A model generated the notes under the pieces. That model ran no database searches. It had not been told where the DNA came from and saw only the letters and a program-made list of their open reading frames with translations. Both the position numbers and the translations under genes were made by a program. This document shows, piece by piece, positions 24,778 to 32,287 of a DNA stretch of 36,035 nt. Every line of letters begins with the position of its first letter. Positions within the stretch are counted from its first letter, which is position 1. Source of the stretch: Eubacterium sp. (GTDB lineage: Bacteria; Bacillota; Clostridia; Lachnospirales; Lachnospiraceae); the NCBI GenBank assembly GCA_016292095.1, contig JAEFAB010000042.1, forward strand, positions 1 through 36,035. Direction: 5' to 3'.

Positions 24778-25671
24778 ATGAAAAAATTAAACAAGACAAT
24801 GATCAAAACATTAGGAGTTGTAGCAATCGTAGCTGCAGTTGGATTTATCGGAGCAACAAATTCCGTAGAGGCAAAGACATTAAAAGCAAACAAAAAGTAC
24901 TCGATTAATATTGACGGCAAAAAAGGAAAAGAAAAAATCCAGATCAAGTCGAAGAAAATGAAAAATTCAAATTTTGATAAATTTATATTATATATCAATG
25001 GGAAAAAGGTTTCTCAAAAAGTAGGGTATGAGGTATTTTGTAATGTAATTGATATTAACAAGAAAAAAGCAGGAAAAGAACTTGTATTTTTTGGAATTGG
25101 AAATAGTTCGGTAATAGATAAGAAGGCAGGCATCTACACCTACAAAAAAGGAAAACTCAATCGAATTTTAAAATTGTATAACTACGACAAGGAAATGAAA
25201 TTCTTTAGAATATATCCAAGCTATAATAAGAACATTTCTACTGATGGAAAAGGGAAAGTGACAATTACCTATGATACACCAAGTGAGGTTGGTATTGGAT
25301 GTTACATTACAAAAGTTCAGTTTGTGTACAAAAAAGGAAAACTGGTAAGAACAACAAAGAATGAAGTGGAATTCATCGAATCTTCAAAAACATATCAGTA
25401 TGAATTGAATGAAGATGTAACTGTTTATCAGAACCCAAGTCAGACAAGTGGTGTGAAAGCAGTGTTAAAGAAGGATAGCAAACTGCGCATTTTAAAGGTA
25501 CGTTATGATGTGATAAAAGATAAAATCACAGATGATAATCGAGACAATGCGTGCTATAATGTTTATGCATACGTGAAAGCAGATAATGGAACAACAGGTT
25601 GGATTGCGATAAAAGAATATGATTATAAAAGCAAACAAAATCAGTTTAAAGTATATGCTGAATGGTGCTAA
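24778..25671 (+). CDS. Secreted protein with C-terminal SH3-like domain
   Basis: The 297-residue product starts with a signal peptide (MKKLNKTMIKTLGVVAIVAAV, cleavage near SVEA-KT). The middle (about 30-200) is Lys-rich, beta-type sequence with repeated short motifs such as INIDGKKGKEKI and VYKKGKL; no domain is recognised. The C-terminal part (about 208-295; VTVYQNPSQTSGVKAVLKKDSKL ... NGTTGWIAIKEY) has the spacing of a bacterial SH3 domain, which in such proteins binds the cell wall. I start at 24778 behind AGAAAGGG; the frame extends 20 codons further back without a ribosome binding site. Composition is very AT- and Lys-rich compared with neighbours. A wall-associated or exported role is inference. 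Confidence 0.8.
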   Translation: MKKLNKTMIKTLGVVAIVAAVGFIGATNSVEAKTLKANKKYSINIDGKKGKEKIQIKSKKMKNSNFDKFILYINGKKVSQKVGYEVFCNVIDINKKKAGKELVFFGIGNSSVIDKKAGIYTYKKGKLNRILKLYNYDKEMKFFRIYPSYNKNISTDGKGKVTITYDTPSEVGIGCYITKVQFVYKKGKLVRTTKNEVEFIESSKTYQYELNEDVTVYQNPSQTSGVKAVLKKDSKLRILKVRYDVIKDKITDDNRDNACYNVYAYVKADNGTTGWIAIKEYDYKSKQNQFKVYAEWC

Positions 25672-25689
25672 ATCAGGAACGTAAAACGA

Positions 25690-25716
25690 AGAGGTGTGCG
25701 AAGGCACACCTCTTTA
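25690..25716 (+). terminator. Terminator after the SH3-like protein gene
   Basis: AGAGGTGTGC and GCACACCTCT form a perfect 10-bp stem with a GAAG tetraloop, followed by a short T-rich stretch. Confidence 0.8.
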
Positions 25717-25744
25717 TTGATTATTGTGGAAATTCCGCTATAAT
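25717..25744 (+). promoter_or_regulatory. Promoter of the DUF815-kinase-PqqD-peptidase operon
   Basis: TTGATT (25717-25722) and TATAAT (25739-25744) with a 16-bp spacer lie directly behind the previous terminator and 36 bp ahead of ATG 25780. Confidence 0.6.
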
Positions 25745-25779
25745 GATAAGTAGTGTTTAGAAGAAAAAGAGGGATTGAT

Positions 25780-27087
25780 ATGTATAACATTGTTTCAAAA
25801 TTATTAATTTACGGAGATATGCCGGAGGATTCCATTCTGATGGAATTGTCCAATATTATCAAGGATTTTAAGGAAACAGACTATCAGAAGGATGAAATTA
25901 TCACACGAATCTACCATCAGGTAAAACGAATTCTTGTGGTGGCGACAGATTTTGGGTTTGATAAGAATCTGTGGCACAATTATCTGACCTACCTTTTGAT
26001 TACTAATGAAAATCCCTTCAGTTTAACCTGCGAAAAAGTAGGAGCAAATGATGGAACGGTAAATTATTTTGCAGAAAATGATTTTAAACAGTTTCAGAAT
26101 TTATTTAATTATGATTTTGCTCCGATGGAAAAAGAATTGGGTATTGATTGCTTTGAAAAATTAGGGCATTATAATGCCATTGAAAAGAAAGAATTATTGT
26201 ATAACAAAAATGTCAGTGAGAAGGTTCGAACACTGAGTGAAAAACTGGAGCAGGCAAAGGACGAAAAGGAATTCTTTGGAGCAGTTACGGATTTCTATAA
26301 AGCCTATGGAGTGGGAATGTTTGGGCTCAATAAGGCATTCCGTATCGAAGAAGGTAGCAATGGCATTACCTTTAAACCAATTAACAACATGGATAAAGTA
26401 GTGCTGGATGACCTGATTGGTTATGAAATCCAAAAAAAGAAATTAGTGGATAACACAGAGGCGTTTGTTCAGGGGAGAAAGTGCAATAACTGCTTGCTTT
26501 TTGGCGACAGTGGAACAGGAAAGTCTACCAGCATTAAAGCCATTGTTAATGAATATTACGATCAAGGGCTTCGTATGATTGAAATCTATAAACATCAGTT
26601 CAAGGACCTGTCCAATGTCATTGCAATGATTAAGAACAGAAACTATAAATTTATTATCTATATGGATGACTTGTCTTTCGAGGAATTTGAAATTGAGTAT
26701 AAATTCCTGAAAGCAGTGATTGAAGGTGGAGTAGAGACAAAGCCGGACAATATTCTGATTTATGCAACATCCAATCGAAGACATTTGATTAAGGAAACTT
26801 GGAATGACCGTAGTGATGTGACTGTGGACAATGGAATGCATCGTTCCGACACCATTGAAGAAAAGCTTTCTTTGGTACATCGATTTGGTGTTACAATCAA
26901 TTATTCCAAACCATCCCAGAAGGAATACTTCGAAATTGCTATTGGATTGTGCAGAAGAATGGGTGTGCAGATGTCAGACGAAGAAATTCGTGCAGAAGCA
27001 AACAAATGGGAATTGAGCCACGGAGGAATTTCCGGAAGAACAGCTCAGCAGTTTGCAAATTATATTAAAGGAAATGAGCGGGAGTAA
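25780..27087 (+). CDS. DUF815-type AAA+ ATPase
   Basis: The 435-residue protein belongs to the DUF815 group of P-loop ATPases. Walker A is LLFGDSGTGKSTSIKAI (about residues 240-256), Walker B is FIIYMDDLSFEEFE, and a sensor-like segment ILIYATSNRRHLI follows, then RSDTIEEKLSLVHRFG. The N-terminal 200 residues are family-specific and helical. The biochemical role of the family is not known; the AAA+ features suggest remodelling or loading of a partner. I chose ATG 25780 behind AAGAGGG; the longer start at 25753 is GTG without such a site. The kinase-like gene begins 2 bp after the stop, so it is the first gene of a four-gene unit, though DUF815 genes also occur without these neighbours. Confidence 0.9.
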   Translation: MYNIVSKLLIYGDMPEDSILMELSNIIKDFKETDYQKDEIITRIYHQVKRILVVATDFGFDKNLWHNYLTYLLITNENPFSLTCEKVGANDGTVNYFAENDFKQFQNLFNYDFAPMEKELGIDCFEKLGHYNAIEKKELLYNKNVSEKVRTLSEKLEQAKDEKEFFGAVTDFYKAYGVGMFGLNKAFRIEEGSNGITFKPINNMDKVVLDDLIGYEIQKKKLVDNTEAFVQGRKCNNCLLFGDSGTGKSTSIKAIVNEYYDQGLRMIEIYKHQFKDLSNVIAMIKNRNYKFIIYMDDLSFEEFEIEYKFLKAVIEGGVETKPDNILIYATSNRRHLIKETWNDRSDVTVDNGMHRSDTIEEKLSLVHRFGVTINYSKPSQKEYFEIAIGLCRRMGVQMSDEEIRAEANKWELSHGGISGRTAQQFANYIKGNERE

Positions 27088-27089
27088 CA

Positions 27090-27800
27090 GTGAAAGATAT
27101 TTATAAATTTGGGGAGATTCCCGTAGAAATAAAACATAGAGGAATGTATTTTAAAGAGGTATGTTCAGATTATTTGGCACCGGATGAAGAACCGTTATTT
27201 ACAGTTGTGGCGTCCGATGAAGATTTGGCGTTTGAACAGGCACATGCCGAAGATGATGTGGAATTCTCAAAATCCTATTTAGAGTACATTGCAATTTATC
27301 GTCTTTTTTGTGAGAAAGCAGTAGATTACCGTGTATTTCTTTGCCACGGAAGCGTGTTAGAAATGGACGGGGAAGCCTATATGTTTACAGCAACCAGCGG
27401 TACTGGAAAGTCGACCCATACACGTTTGTGGCGTGAGAAATTTGGTGACCGCGTGCGAATGATCAATGATGACAAGCCGCTCTTGCGAGAGAAGGAAGAC
27501 GGGATTTATGCTTACGGAACCCCGTGGGACGGAAAGCATCATATATCAGAAAATATCAATGCAAAATTAAAGGGCCTGTGTTTCTTGAAGCAGGCAAAGG
27601 AAAATAAAATCAGAAAAGCCGAGAAAGAAGAAATTGTACCACTGATTATGAATCAGATTTACCGCCCGAGAAATGTGGATGGACTGATGAAAACAATGAA
27701 ATTTGTGGACAAGTTGATTGAGCAGGTTCCGATGTATATTTTGGAATGCAATATTTCAGAAGAAGCAGTGAACGTGGCTTACGAGGCAATGACAAAGTAA
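27090..27800 (+). CDS. HPr-kinase-like P-loop protein (lasso-peptide-kinase-like)
   Basis: The 236-residue protein has a P-loop ATSGTGKSTHTRLWREKFG (Walker A around residues 100-110), then the paired aspartates in MINDDKPLLR, and YGTPWDGKHH. These are the marks of the HPr kinase/PEP carboxykinase-like fold found in PqqD-associated kinases, including those that phosphorylate lasso peptides. It lacks the N-terminal domain of true HprK. Start GTG 27090 has GCGGGAG 6 bp ahead. It lies between the DUF815 gene (2 bp) and pqqD-like gene (11 bp). I infer that it phosphorylates a small peptide or protein presented by the PqqD-like partner; the substrate is unknown. Confidence 0.82.
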   Translation: MKDIYKFGEIPVEIKHRGMYFKEVCSDYLAPDEEPLFTVVASDEDLAFEQAHAEDDVEFSKSYLEYIAIYRLFCEKAVDYRVFLCHGSVLEMDGEAYMFTATSGTGKSTHTRLWREKFGDRVRMINDDKPLLREKEDGIYAYGTPWDGKHHISENINAKLKGLCFLKQAKENKIRKAEKEEIVPLIMNQIYRPRNVDGLMKTMKFVDKLIEQVPMYILECNISEEAVNVAYEAMTK

Positions 27801-27811
27801 AGGAGAATGAG

Positions 27812-28075
27812 ATGAAAGTAAAAGAAGGATTTGTATTAGGTGAATTAGGGGAACAGACTATCGTTATTCCTGTGGGTGCAGCAAGCAACGATTTCAACGG
27901 AATGGTAAAATTGAATGACACAGGGAAGTTCCTGTGGGAAAAACTTCAAAATGAAGTGACAGAGCAAGAGTTGGCAGCTGCATTGGTGGAAAAATACGGA
28001 ATTGACGCAGAACGTGCCACAGCCGACGTGCAGGATTTTATAGCAACACTGAAAAAGCCGGGGATTGTAGAATAA
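27812..28075 (+). CDS. PqqD-like peptide-binding protein (RRE domain)
   Basis: The 87-residue protein is a stand-alone PqqD-family domain. The hallmark LNDTGKFLWEKL occurs at about residues 38-49, after a beta-rich start (FVLGELGEQTIVIPVG), and a three-helix C-terminus follows (EQELAAALVEKYG, DVQDFIATL). PqqD-type domains (RiPP recognition elements) hold the leader of a precursor peptide and hand it to modifying enzymes. AAAGGAGAATGAG fixes the ATG at 27812; the longer frame starting at 27746 lies inside the kinase gene. Presence of this domain is the main reason to suspect a peptide-modifying operon. Confidence 0.9.
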   Translation: MKVKEGFVLGELGEQTIVIPVGAASNDFNGMVKLNDTGKFLWEKLQNEVTEQELAAALVEKYGIDAERATADVQDFIATLKKPGIVE

Positions 28076-28088
28076 AGGATTATAAGCA

Positions 28089-28493
28089 ATGGAAAAAATG
28101 ACCATTCAACAATGTTTAGAAACCCATGGGTTTTATATGGCAAGCGTGAAGGGCGACAGTATGATGCCGATGCTGCGACAGGGAAAAGATGTAGTCAAAA
28201 TCTGTCCGGCGAAGGGGATGCTGAAAAAGAATGATTTGCCCCTCTATCAGAGACCTACCGGGGAATATGTACTTCATCGGATTATAGGAGTGAAAAAAGG
28301 GTACTATATTACCTGTGGGGATAATCGCTTTCTGAAGGAAAAAGTTCCTTTTGATTGGATTGTGGGAGTAATGGATTCTTTTATCAGAGACGGTAGGGAA
28401 ATCCCGTCAACAGACGAGAAATACCTGCATTACATTCGCCAAATCCGCAGAAGTTTCTGGTGGAGAAGAATAAAAAGAAAATTGAAAAAATAA
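28089..28493 (+). CDS. S24/S26-type signal-peptidase-like protease
   Basis: The 134-residue protein has the S24/S26 peptidase pattern: VKGDSMMPMLRQGKDVV with the nucleophilic serine (about residue 22), YVLHRIIGV with the histidine used by SipW/ER-type signal peptidases (about residue 61), and ITCGDNRF. No membrane segment precedes the serine. The C-terminus is very basic and aromatic (RRSFWWRRIKRKLKK), which could bind it to the membrane surface. It is the last gene of the operon, 13 bp after the PqqD-like gene. It may process the peptide handled by PqqD and kinase. Start ATG 28089 has AAAGGATT ahead. Confidence 0.82.
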   Translation: MEKMTIQQCLETHGFYMASVKGDSMMPMLRQGKDVVKICPAKGMLKKNDLPLYQRPTGEYVLHRIIGVKKGYYITCGDNRFLKEKVPFDWIVGVMDSFIRDGREIPSTDEKYLHYIRQIRRSFWWRRIKRKLKK

Positions 28494-28508
28494 AGTCTGA
28501 AAAAGTAC

Positions 28509-28537
28509 TTGCAATTTGAAAAATACTATGATAAAAT
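28509..28537 (+). promoter_or_regulatory. Promoter of tRNA-Gln
   Basis: TTGCAA (28509-28514) and TAAAAT (28532-28537) have a 17-bp spacer and lie 22 bp ahead of the tRNA. Confidence 0.7.
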
Positions 28538-28559
28538 ATCATCTGTTGCTAGACAACAA

Positions 28560-28631
28560 TGGCCCATCGCCAAATGGTAAGGCACTGGACTCTGACTCCA
28601 GCATTTCAAGGTTCGAATCCTTGTGGGCCAG
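28560..28631 (+). tRNA. tRNA-Gln (anticodon CTG)
   Basis: Acceptor TGGCCCA pairs with TGGGCCA; the D-arm holds GCCAAATGGTAAGGC; the anticodon stem CTGGA/TCCAG carries loop CTCTGAC with anticodon CTG (glutamine, CAG codons); the T-arm is CAAGG-TTCGAAT-CCTTG. The discriminator is G and CCA is not encoded. It has its own promoter and terminator. Confidence 0.95.
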
Positions 28632-28636
28632 CTTTT

Positions 28637-28670
28637 AAGACAATTCCAAAGATTGGAATTGTCTTTTTTG
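28637..28670 (+). terminator. Terminator of tRNA-Gln
   Basis: AAGACAATTCCAA and TTGGAATTGTCTT form a perfect 13-bp stem around AGA, followed by T residues. Confidence 0.9.
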
Positions 28671-28700
28671 TTGTGAGAACTTTTTATAATCCGTGAAGTG

Positions 28701-28862
28701 AACCACATACATCGCATTAATTCATTCTGTATGGTATCGATTTCTCGAATATGTGCTGGACTGAACCATATAAATCGCATTATTTCATTCTATATGGTTC
28801 AAATTCATGAAATCCACCCTAAAGAAAACCATATATATCGCATTTCGCATTCTATGTGGTTC
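28701..28862. repeat. 63-bp-period array of three AACCATA palindromes
   Basis: Three units begin with AACC at 28701, 28764 and 28827 (63-bp steps) and end with TGGT-type arms at 28735, 28799 and 28861. Each is a hairpin of 35-38 bp: arms AACCAYATA ... TATRTGGTT, and an inner ATCGCATT ... CATTCT shared by all. Unit 2 is a perfect 10-bp arm; unit 3 has a G-T pair; unit 1 is less regular. Spacers of about 25-28 bp differ. The region between the tRNA-Gln terminator and the phosphofructokinase terminator holds no gene. Confidence 0.8.
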
Positions 28863-28878
28863 TGACAGCCCGGACGAA

Positions 28879-28908
28879 AAAACTCCAGCGATATTTCGCT
28901 GGAGTTTT
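28879..28908. terminator. Terminator of the phosphofructokinase gene
   Basis: AAAACTCCAGCGA and TCGCTGGAGTTTT form a perfect 13-bp stem around TATT, 3 bp beyond the pfk stop on the minus strand. It is symmetrical and can also stop transcription from the left. Confidence 0.88.
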
Positions 28909-28911
28909 GTA

Positions 28912-30150
28912 TTATTTATTTTCCGGATAAAGATGAGAAACATCCAGATAATCCGGGATACCTCTCTGGTACTTCACAACCGGCTCACCTAAAATCAAAG
29001 GATAAGCATAATCGATGAATTCCTGTGTAACATCATTTCCACGTTCGTTAATCCATTCTCTAGGAACGTGCTTCACAAGACCGGCAACATTCTTAACGTC
29101 AGTATCACCCATGTCAACAGCATACGGATCGTTGGATTTACGGACTGCAGTTACCATAACGCCAGACTTGCCGTCAGTAGCAACTTTCACTGCGTGCATA
29201 CCAAGACGGAAAGCTTCACCGATATCTGTAACAGAAGACATATGTGCTGCACTTCTCTGTAAGATATTGATTTCTACGGAACGAACCTTCACCTGAAGAT
29301 TTTCCTTGATGATATATTCCAAACATTTTCCGGTACCGCTCAACTGACTGTGTCCAAATGTATCTTCCACAGCAGTAGTGGCACTAATGTATTTCCCATC
29401 GGCATCCTTGATACCTTCAGAAACAGCAATAACAACGTTGTTGTACTTTTCAATTGCAGCTTTTACATCTTCGATGAATTCAGCTTCATTGAAAGCAACT
29501 TCCGGTAAATAAATCAAGTGTGGTGCGTGGTTATAAGAGTTTCTGGCTAAAACTGAAGAACCAGCAAGCCATCCGGCATCACGTCCCATGATTTCTACGA
29601 TTGTAACACTGTTGATTGGATAGATGGATGTATCGTGTCCAATTTCCAATAAGGTAGACGCAACGTATTTTGCAGCGGAACCATAACCCGGTGTGTGGTC
29701 TGTTACACAAAGGTCGTTGTCGATTGTCTTTGGAATACCGACAATCTTGATTGGGTTTCCAATCTGCTGTGCGTAAGCATTCAACTTGTCCACGGTATCC
29801 ATGGAATCATTACCGCCAATGTAGAAAAAGGCATCAATTTCATATTCTTCAAATTTATTAAAGATGTATGCATATGGAGCATCATCTTCGGAGTAATCCG
29901 GCAACTGATATCTGCAGGAACCAAGATACATGGAAGGGGATTTCTGCAACAGGTCGATAAACATCGGAGTTTCTTCCACCTTCTTTGTCAAATCCATTAA
30001 TCTTCCGTTTAATAATCCCTGAACCCCGTTCAGTGAACCGTAAATTTTATCAAAATATTGGCTGTTAATAGCGCCCTGAATAACTCCGGCCAAACTGGAG
30101 TTGATGGCAACAGTAGGACCACCGGACTGAGCAACTAAACAATTATGCAT
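28912..30150 (-). CDS. pfp: 6-phosphofructokinase, pyrophosphate-dependent type
   Basis: The 412-residue enzyme phosphorylates fructose 6-phosphate. The two residues that separate PPi-users from ATP-users are readable: GGNDS (about 112-116) has Asp where ATP enzymes have the second Gly of GGDGS, and PKTIDND (140-146) has Lys where ATP enzymes have Gly. Both point to PPi as phosphate donor, which makes the step reversible. Other family parts are AQSGGPTVAINSSLAGVI, PGYGSAAKY and VEIMGRDAGWLA. I start at 30150 (MHNCLVA) behind AGGAG; the frame extends 18 codons further without a ribosome binding site. It is a single gene, divergent from cotJABC. Confidence 0.92.
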   Translation of the reverse strand: MHNCLVAQSGGPTVAINSSLAGVIQGAINSQYFDKIYGSLNGVQGLLNGRLMDLTKKVEETPMFIDLLQKSPSMYLGSCRYQLPDYSEDDAPYAYIFNKFEEYEIDAFFYIGGNDSMDTVDKLNAYAQQIGNPIKIVGIPKTIDNDLCVTDHTPGYGSAAKYVASTLLEIGHDTSIYPINSVTIVEIMGRDAGWLAGSSVLARNSYNHAPHLIYLPEVAFNEAEFIEDVKAAIEKYNNVVIAVSEGIKDADGKYISATTAVEDTFGHSQLSGTGKCLEYIIKENLQVKVRSVEINILQRSAAHMSSVTDIGEAFRLGMHAVKVATDGKSGVMVTAVRKSNDPYAVDMGDTDVKNVAGLVKHVPREWINERGNDVTQEFIDYAYPLILGEPVVKYQRGIPDYLDVSHLYPENK

Positions 30151-30182
30151 ATCTATGAACCTCCTAAAATCTTTCTTTCTAC

Positions 30183-30211
30183 AGTATACCCTACATTGTG
30201 ACAAAAACCAA
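30183..30211 (-). promoter_or_regulatory. Promoter of the phosphofructokinase gene
   Basis: On the minus strand TTGGTT (30206-30211) and TATACT (30183-30188) have a 17-bp spacer, 33 bp ahead of the start codon. Confidence 0.6.
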
Positions 30212-30278
30212 ATGTATTTGGGAACTATTATATTAACAGTAACACAAAAATGAGAGCTGGTAAACGGGAAGAATGTTC

Positions 30279-30305
30279 ACAGTATCCTGCAAAGAGGCAT
30301 ACTGT
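30279..30305 (+). promoter_or_regulatory. Possible sporulation (sigma-E-type) promoter of cotJABC
   Basis: CATACTGT (30298-30305) resembles the sigma-E -10 box CATACAAT, and ACAGTATCC (30279-30287) could be its -35 partner. The match is imperfect; the reason for looking is that cotJ is known to be made in the mother cell in Bacillus. Confidence 0.4.
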
Positions 30306-30335
30306 AATAATGTAACAGAATATGAGGAGGAATCA

Positions 30336-30668
30336 ATGGATTGTAATTGCAATCAAAACGGCAGAGGCTATCGCCCTTCAATGGAGCAACGCCAAATGAC
30401 CGGCAACGGAAGAAATATGTACTACGGCAGAGGACCGGGCAACGGAAGAAATATGAATTGTTCCCAAGTGGCCGGAGGTCAGATGATGAACCGGCGTTAT
30501 GATGGATGTAATCCCGTCAATGCACCGGTAGACCAGATGATGATTGGAATGGGTTATGTGCCGTGGCAAAAATGGCAGAATATTTATGATTTGGATGAAG
30601 CACTAAAGCGTGGAACAATCTTCGAGGATTTAGACAAACCATATTTAGGAAGGCCGGTGAAATCATGA
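30336..30668 (+). CDS. cotJA: Spore coat associated protein CotJA
   Basis: The 110-residue protein has an N-terminal low-complexity part rich in Asn, Gly, Arg and Met (with a repeated GNGRNM unit), followed by the conserved CotJA portion (about 65-105; PVDQMMIGMGYVPWQKWQNIYD, LDKPYLG). The Bacillus cotJ operon encodes a spore-coat layer with the order A-B-C, preserved here. I choose ATG 30336 behind GAGGAGG; a longer frame from 30273 lacks such a site. Its stop overlaps the cotJB start by 4 bp. Confidence 0.92.
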   Translation: MDCNCNQNGRGYRPSMEQRQMTGNGRNMYYGRGPGNGRNMNCSQVAGGQMMNRRYDGCNPVNAPVDQMMIGMGYVPWQKWQNIYDLDEALKRGTIFEDLDKPYLGRPVKS

Positions 30669-30916
30669 ATCAGGAAAAATTAATGCAACTCATTCAAAAG
30701 GCAAGCTTTGCAGTGTACGACACCAAACTATTCTTGGATACTCATCCGAATTGTCAGGAGGCATTGGATTATTATCAGGAAATGAAAAAAATCCGAGAGA
30801 AGGCGTGGAAAGAATATACGGAGAATTTTGGCTCGCTGAGCGCAGAAGATGTTCCAAACAAAGATTATTGGGATTGGAATAATCGACCATGGCCTTGGGA
30901 AGGAGGGAACTGCTAA
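30665..30916 (+). CDS. cotJB: Spore coat protein CotJB
   Basis: The 83-residue protein matches CotJB: helical N-terminus with LIQKASFAVYDTKLFLDTHP, CQEALDYYQEM, and the tryptophan-rich end KDYWDWNNRPWPWEGG. It starts with an ATGA overlap with cotJA and ends with a TAATG overlap with cotJC, so all three proteins are translationally coupled. Confidence 0.94.
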   Translation: MNQEKLMQLIQKASFAVYDTKLFLDTHPNCQEALDYYQEMKKIREKAWKEYTENFGSLSAEDVPNKDYWDWNNRPWPWEGGNC

Positions 30917-31515
30917 TGTATAGTTATGACAGAATGTTACAGTATCCGGTGAAAATCAAAACAAGAAACCCGAAGATTGCTCAGGTGATTATATCCCAAT
31001 ATGGTGGTCCCGACGGCGAAATCGGAGCGTCATTGCGATATATGTCTCAGAAATTTGCAATGAAAAACAAGAAAGTGGCAGGACTGCTTAACGATATTGC
31101 GACAGAGGAGTTATCTCATGTTGAAATGGTGGGAACGATTGTGTCTCAGCTGGTAAAAGACCTACCTTGCGAAGATGTGGATATGGCAGGCTTTGAAAAA
31201 TATTATGTGGATCATACGTTGGGAATTTGGCCACAATCGGCAGGTGGGGTTCCGTTTTCAGCGACAATGTTCCAGTCATCCGGGGACCCGATTGCAGACT
31301 TGTATGAGGATATGGCAGCAGAACAGAAGGCAAGAAAGACCTACGATAATATTTTGGCGCTTGTAAAGGACAATGAAGTGGCAGATCCAATCAGATTTTT
31401 AAGAGAACGTGAAGTAGTGCATTTTCAACGTTTTGGTGAGGCAATGCGAATGATACAGGACGAATTGAATTACAAAAATTTTTATGCATTCAATCCGAGT
31501 GGATGTAAGAAATAA
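30916..31515 (+). CDS. cotJC: Spore coat protein CotJC (manganese catalase family)
   Basis: The 199-residue protein is a four-helix manganese-catalase-type protein. Metal-ligand glutamates are visible in GEIGASLRYM, TEELSHVEM (the ExxH motif), EDMAAEQKARKTY and REREVVHFQRF. CotJC is a coat protein in Bacillus and Clostridioides, where Mn-catalase-like coat proteins are linked to peroxide breakdown. I start at ATG 30916 behind AGGAGGG. A weak hairpin follows at 31526-31558. Confidence 0.94.
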   Translation: MYSYDRMLQYPVKIKTRNPKIAQVIISQYGGPDGEIGASLRYMSQKFAMKNKKVAGLLNDIATEELSHVEMVGTIVSQLVKDLPCEDVDMAGFEKYYVDHTLGIWPQSAGGVPFSATMFQSSGDPIADLYEDMAAEQKARKTYDNILALVKDNEVADPIRFLREREVVHFQRFGEAMRMIQDELNYKNFYAFNPSGCKK

Positions 31516-31525
31516 GGAGATACAC

Positions 31526-31558
31526 TTCCCAACGTCATAAGAGAAATGGCGTTGGGAA
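31526..31558 (+). terminator. Hairpin after cotJC
   Basis: TTCCCAACG and CGTTGGGAA form a 9-bp stem around a 15-nt loop. No clear T-run follows, so termination would be weak. Confidence 0.4.
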
Positions 31559-32287
31559 TATAGAAGAACATACTTACAGGATTATAAGGGAAATATATAC
31601 GAAGCGGATTTAAATATAGCTAATGGTGAAAGAAGATACATTCTATATGACATAGAATGCCTTAGTGGAATGGAAGAAAATAAAAAAAAGAGGACGCAAG
31701 CAGGTAAACTCCAAAAAAATGGAGAAATCGCCGCCAAGCGAACTCTTTCTAAAAAAAGCCTAGCCACGGCGACAGATGAAAAATCCCCTGTCTCTACGTC
31801 TGAAACGACCCGTGGGACGGCTTCTAACTAAAATGTATCACACAAAAAAGAAGATATCAATGGCAAATTTTCAATGCGTTCTGATTCAGAGGGAAGGGAG
31901 CTAACACCACAGCAGCAGGAGTTTTTTTAGAACAGCAAAATTGTGGATGAAGATGAAAATTTTGATTCTGGAACAGATACATTAATTCAGTTTATGTCTG
32001 AAGGAAATATCAGAGTAATGTCAGAAAGTGCAATTATGACGTTGTTTGACAAAGATAATATAACAGATACGTTCAAGATGAATGCAATAAACAATCAATT
32101 GTTTATAGATAAAAAGAAAGTAGAGAGTTTGCCATTGAATGAGAGGGGCCAATCCCCAAACATTGTAACCAAACCGACTACTTCTAATGAGAACATACTC
32201 CTTTTCAAGAAAAAAGTCAACGGATTATTAGAGAAAATAATCACGGTAATTTTGAAGAAAAGTATGCAATATATTCTGGAATTATAA
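31559..32287 (+). pseudogene. Decayed polyvalent-protein fragment with internal stops
   Basis: One reading frame runs from 31559 to 32287 broken by TAA at 31829 and TAG at 31928. The first part reads YKGNIYEADLNIANGERRYI then LYDI, a pattern seen at the ends of large phage/ICE polyvalent proteins. After the first stop comes FSMRSDSEGRELTPQQQEFF and, after the second, NSKIVDEDENFDSG. The same FSMR-DSEGRELTPQQQ linker recurs at 32547 and 34176, which shows a common origin. The rest (SEGNIRVMSESAIMTLFDKD) is degenerate. There is no start signal at the left end. The GTG frame opening at 31943 is only the tail of this wreck. Confidence 0.7.
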
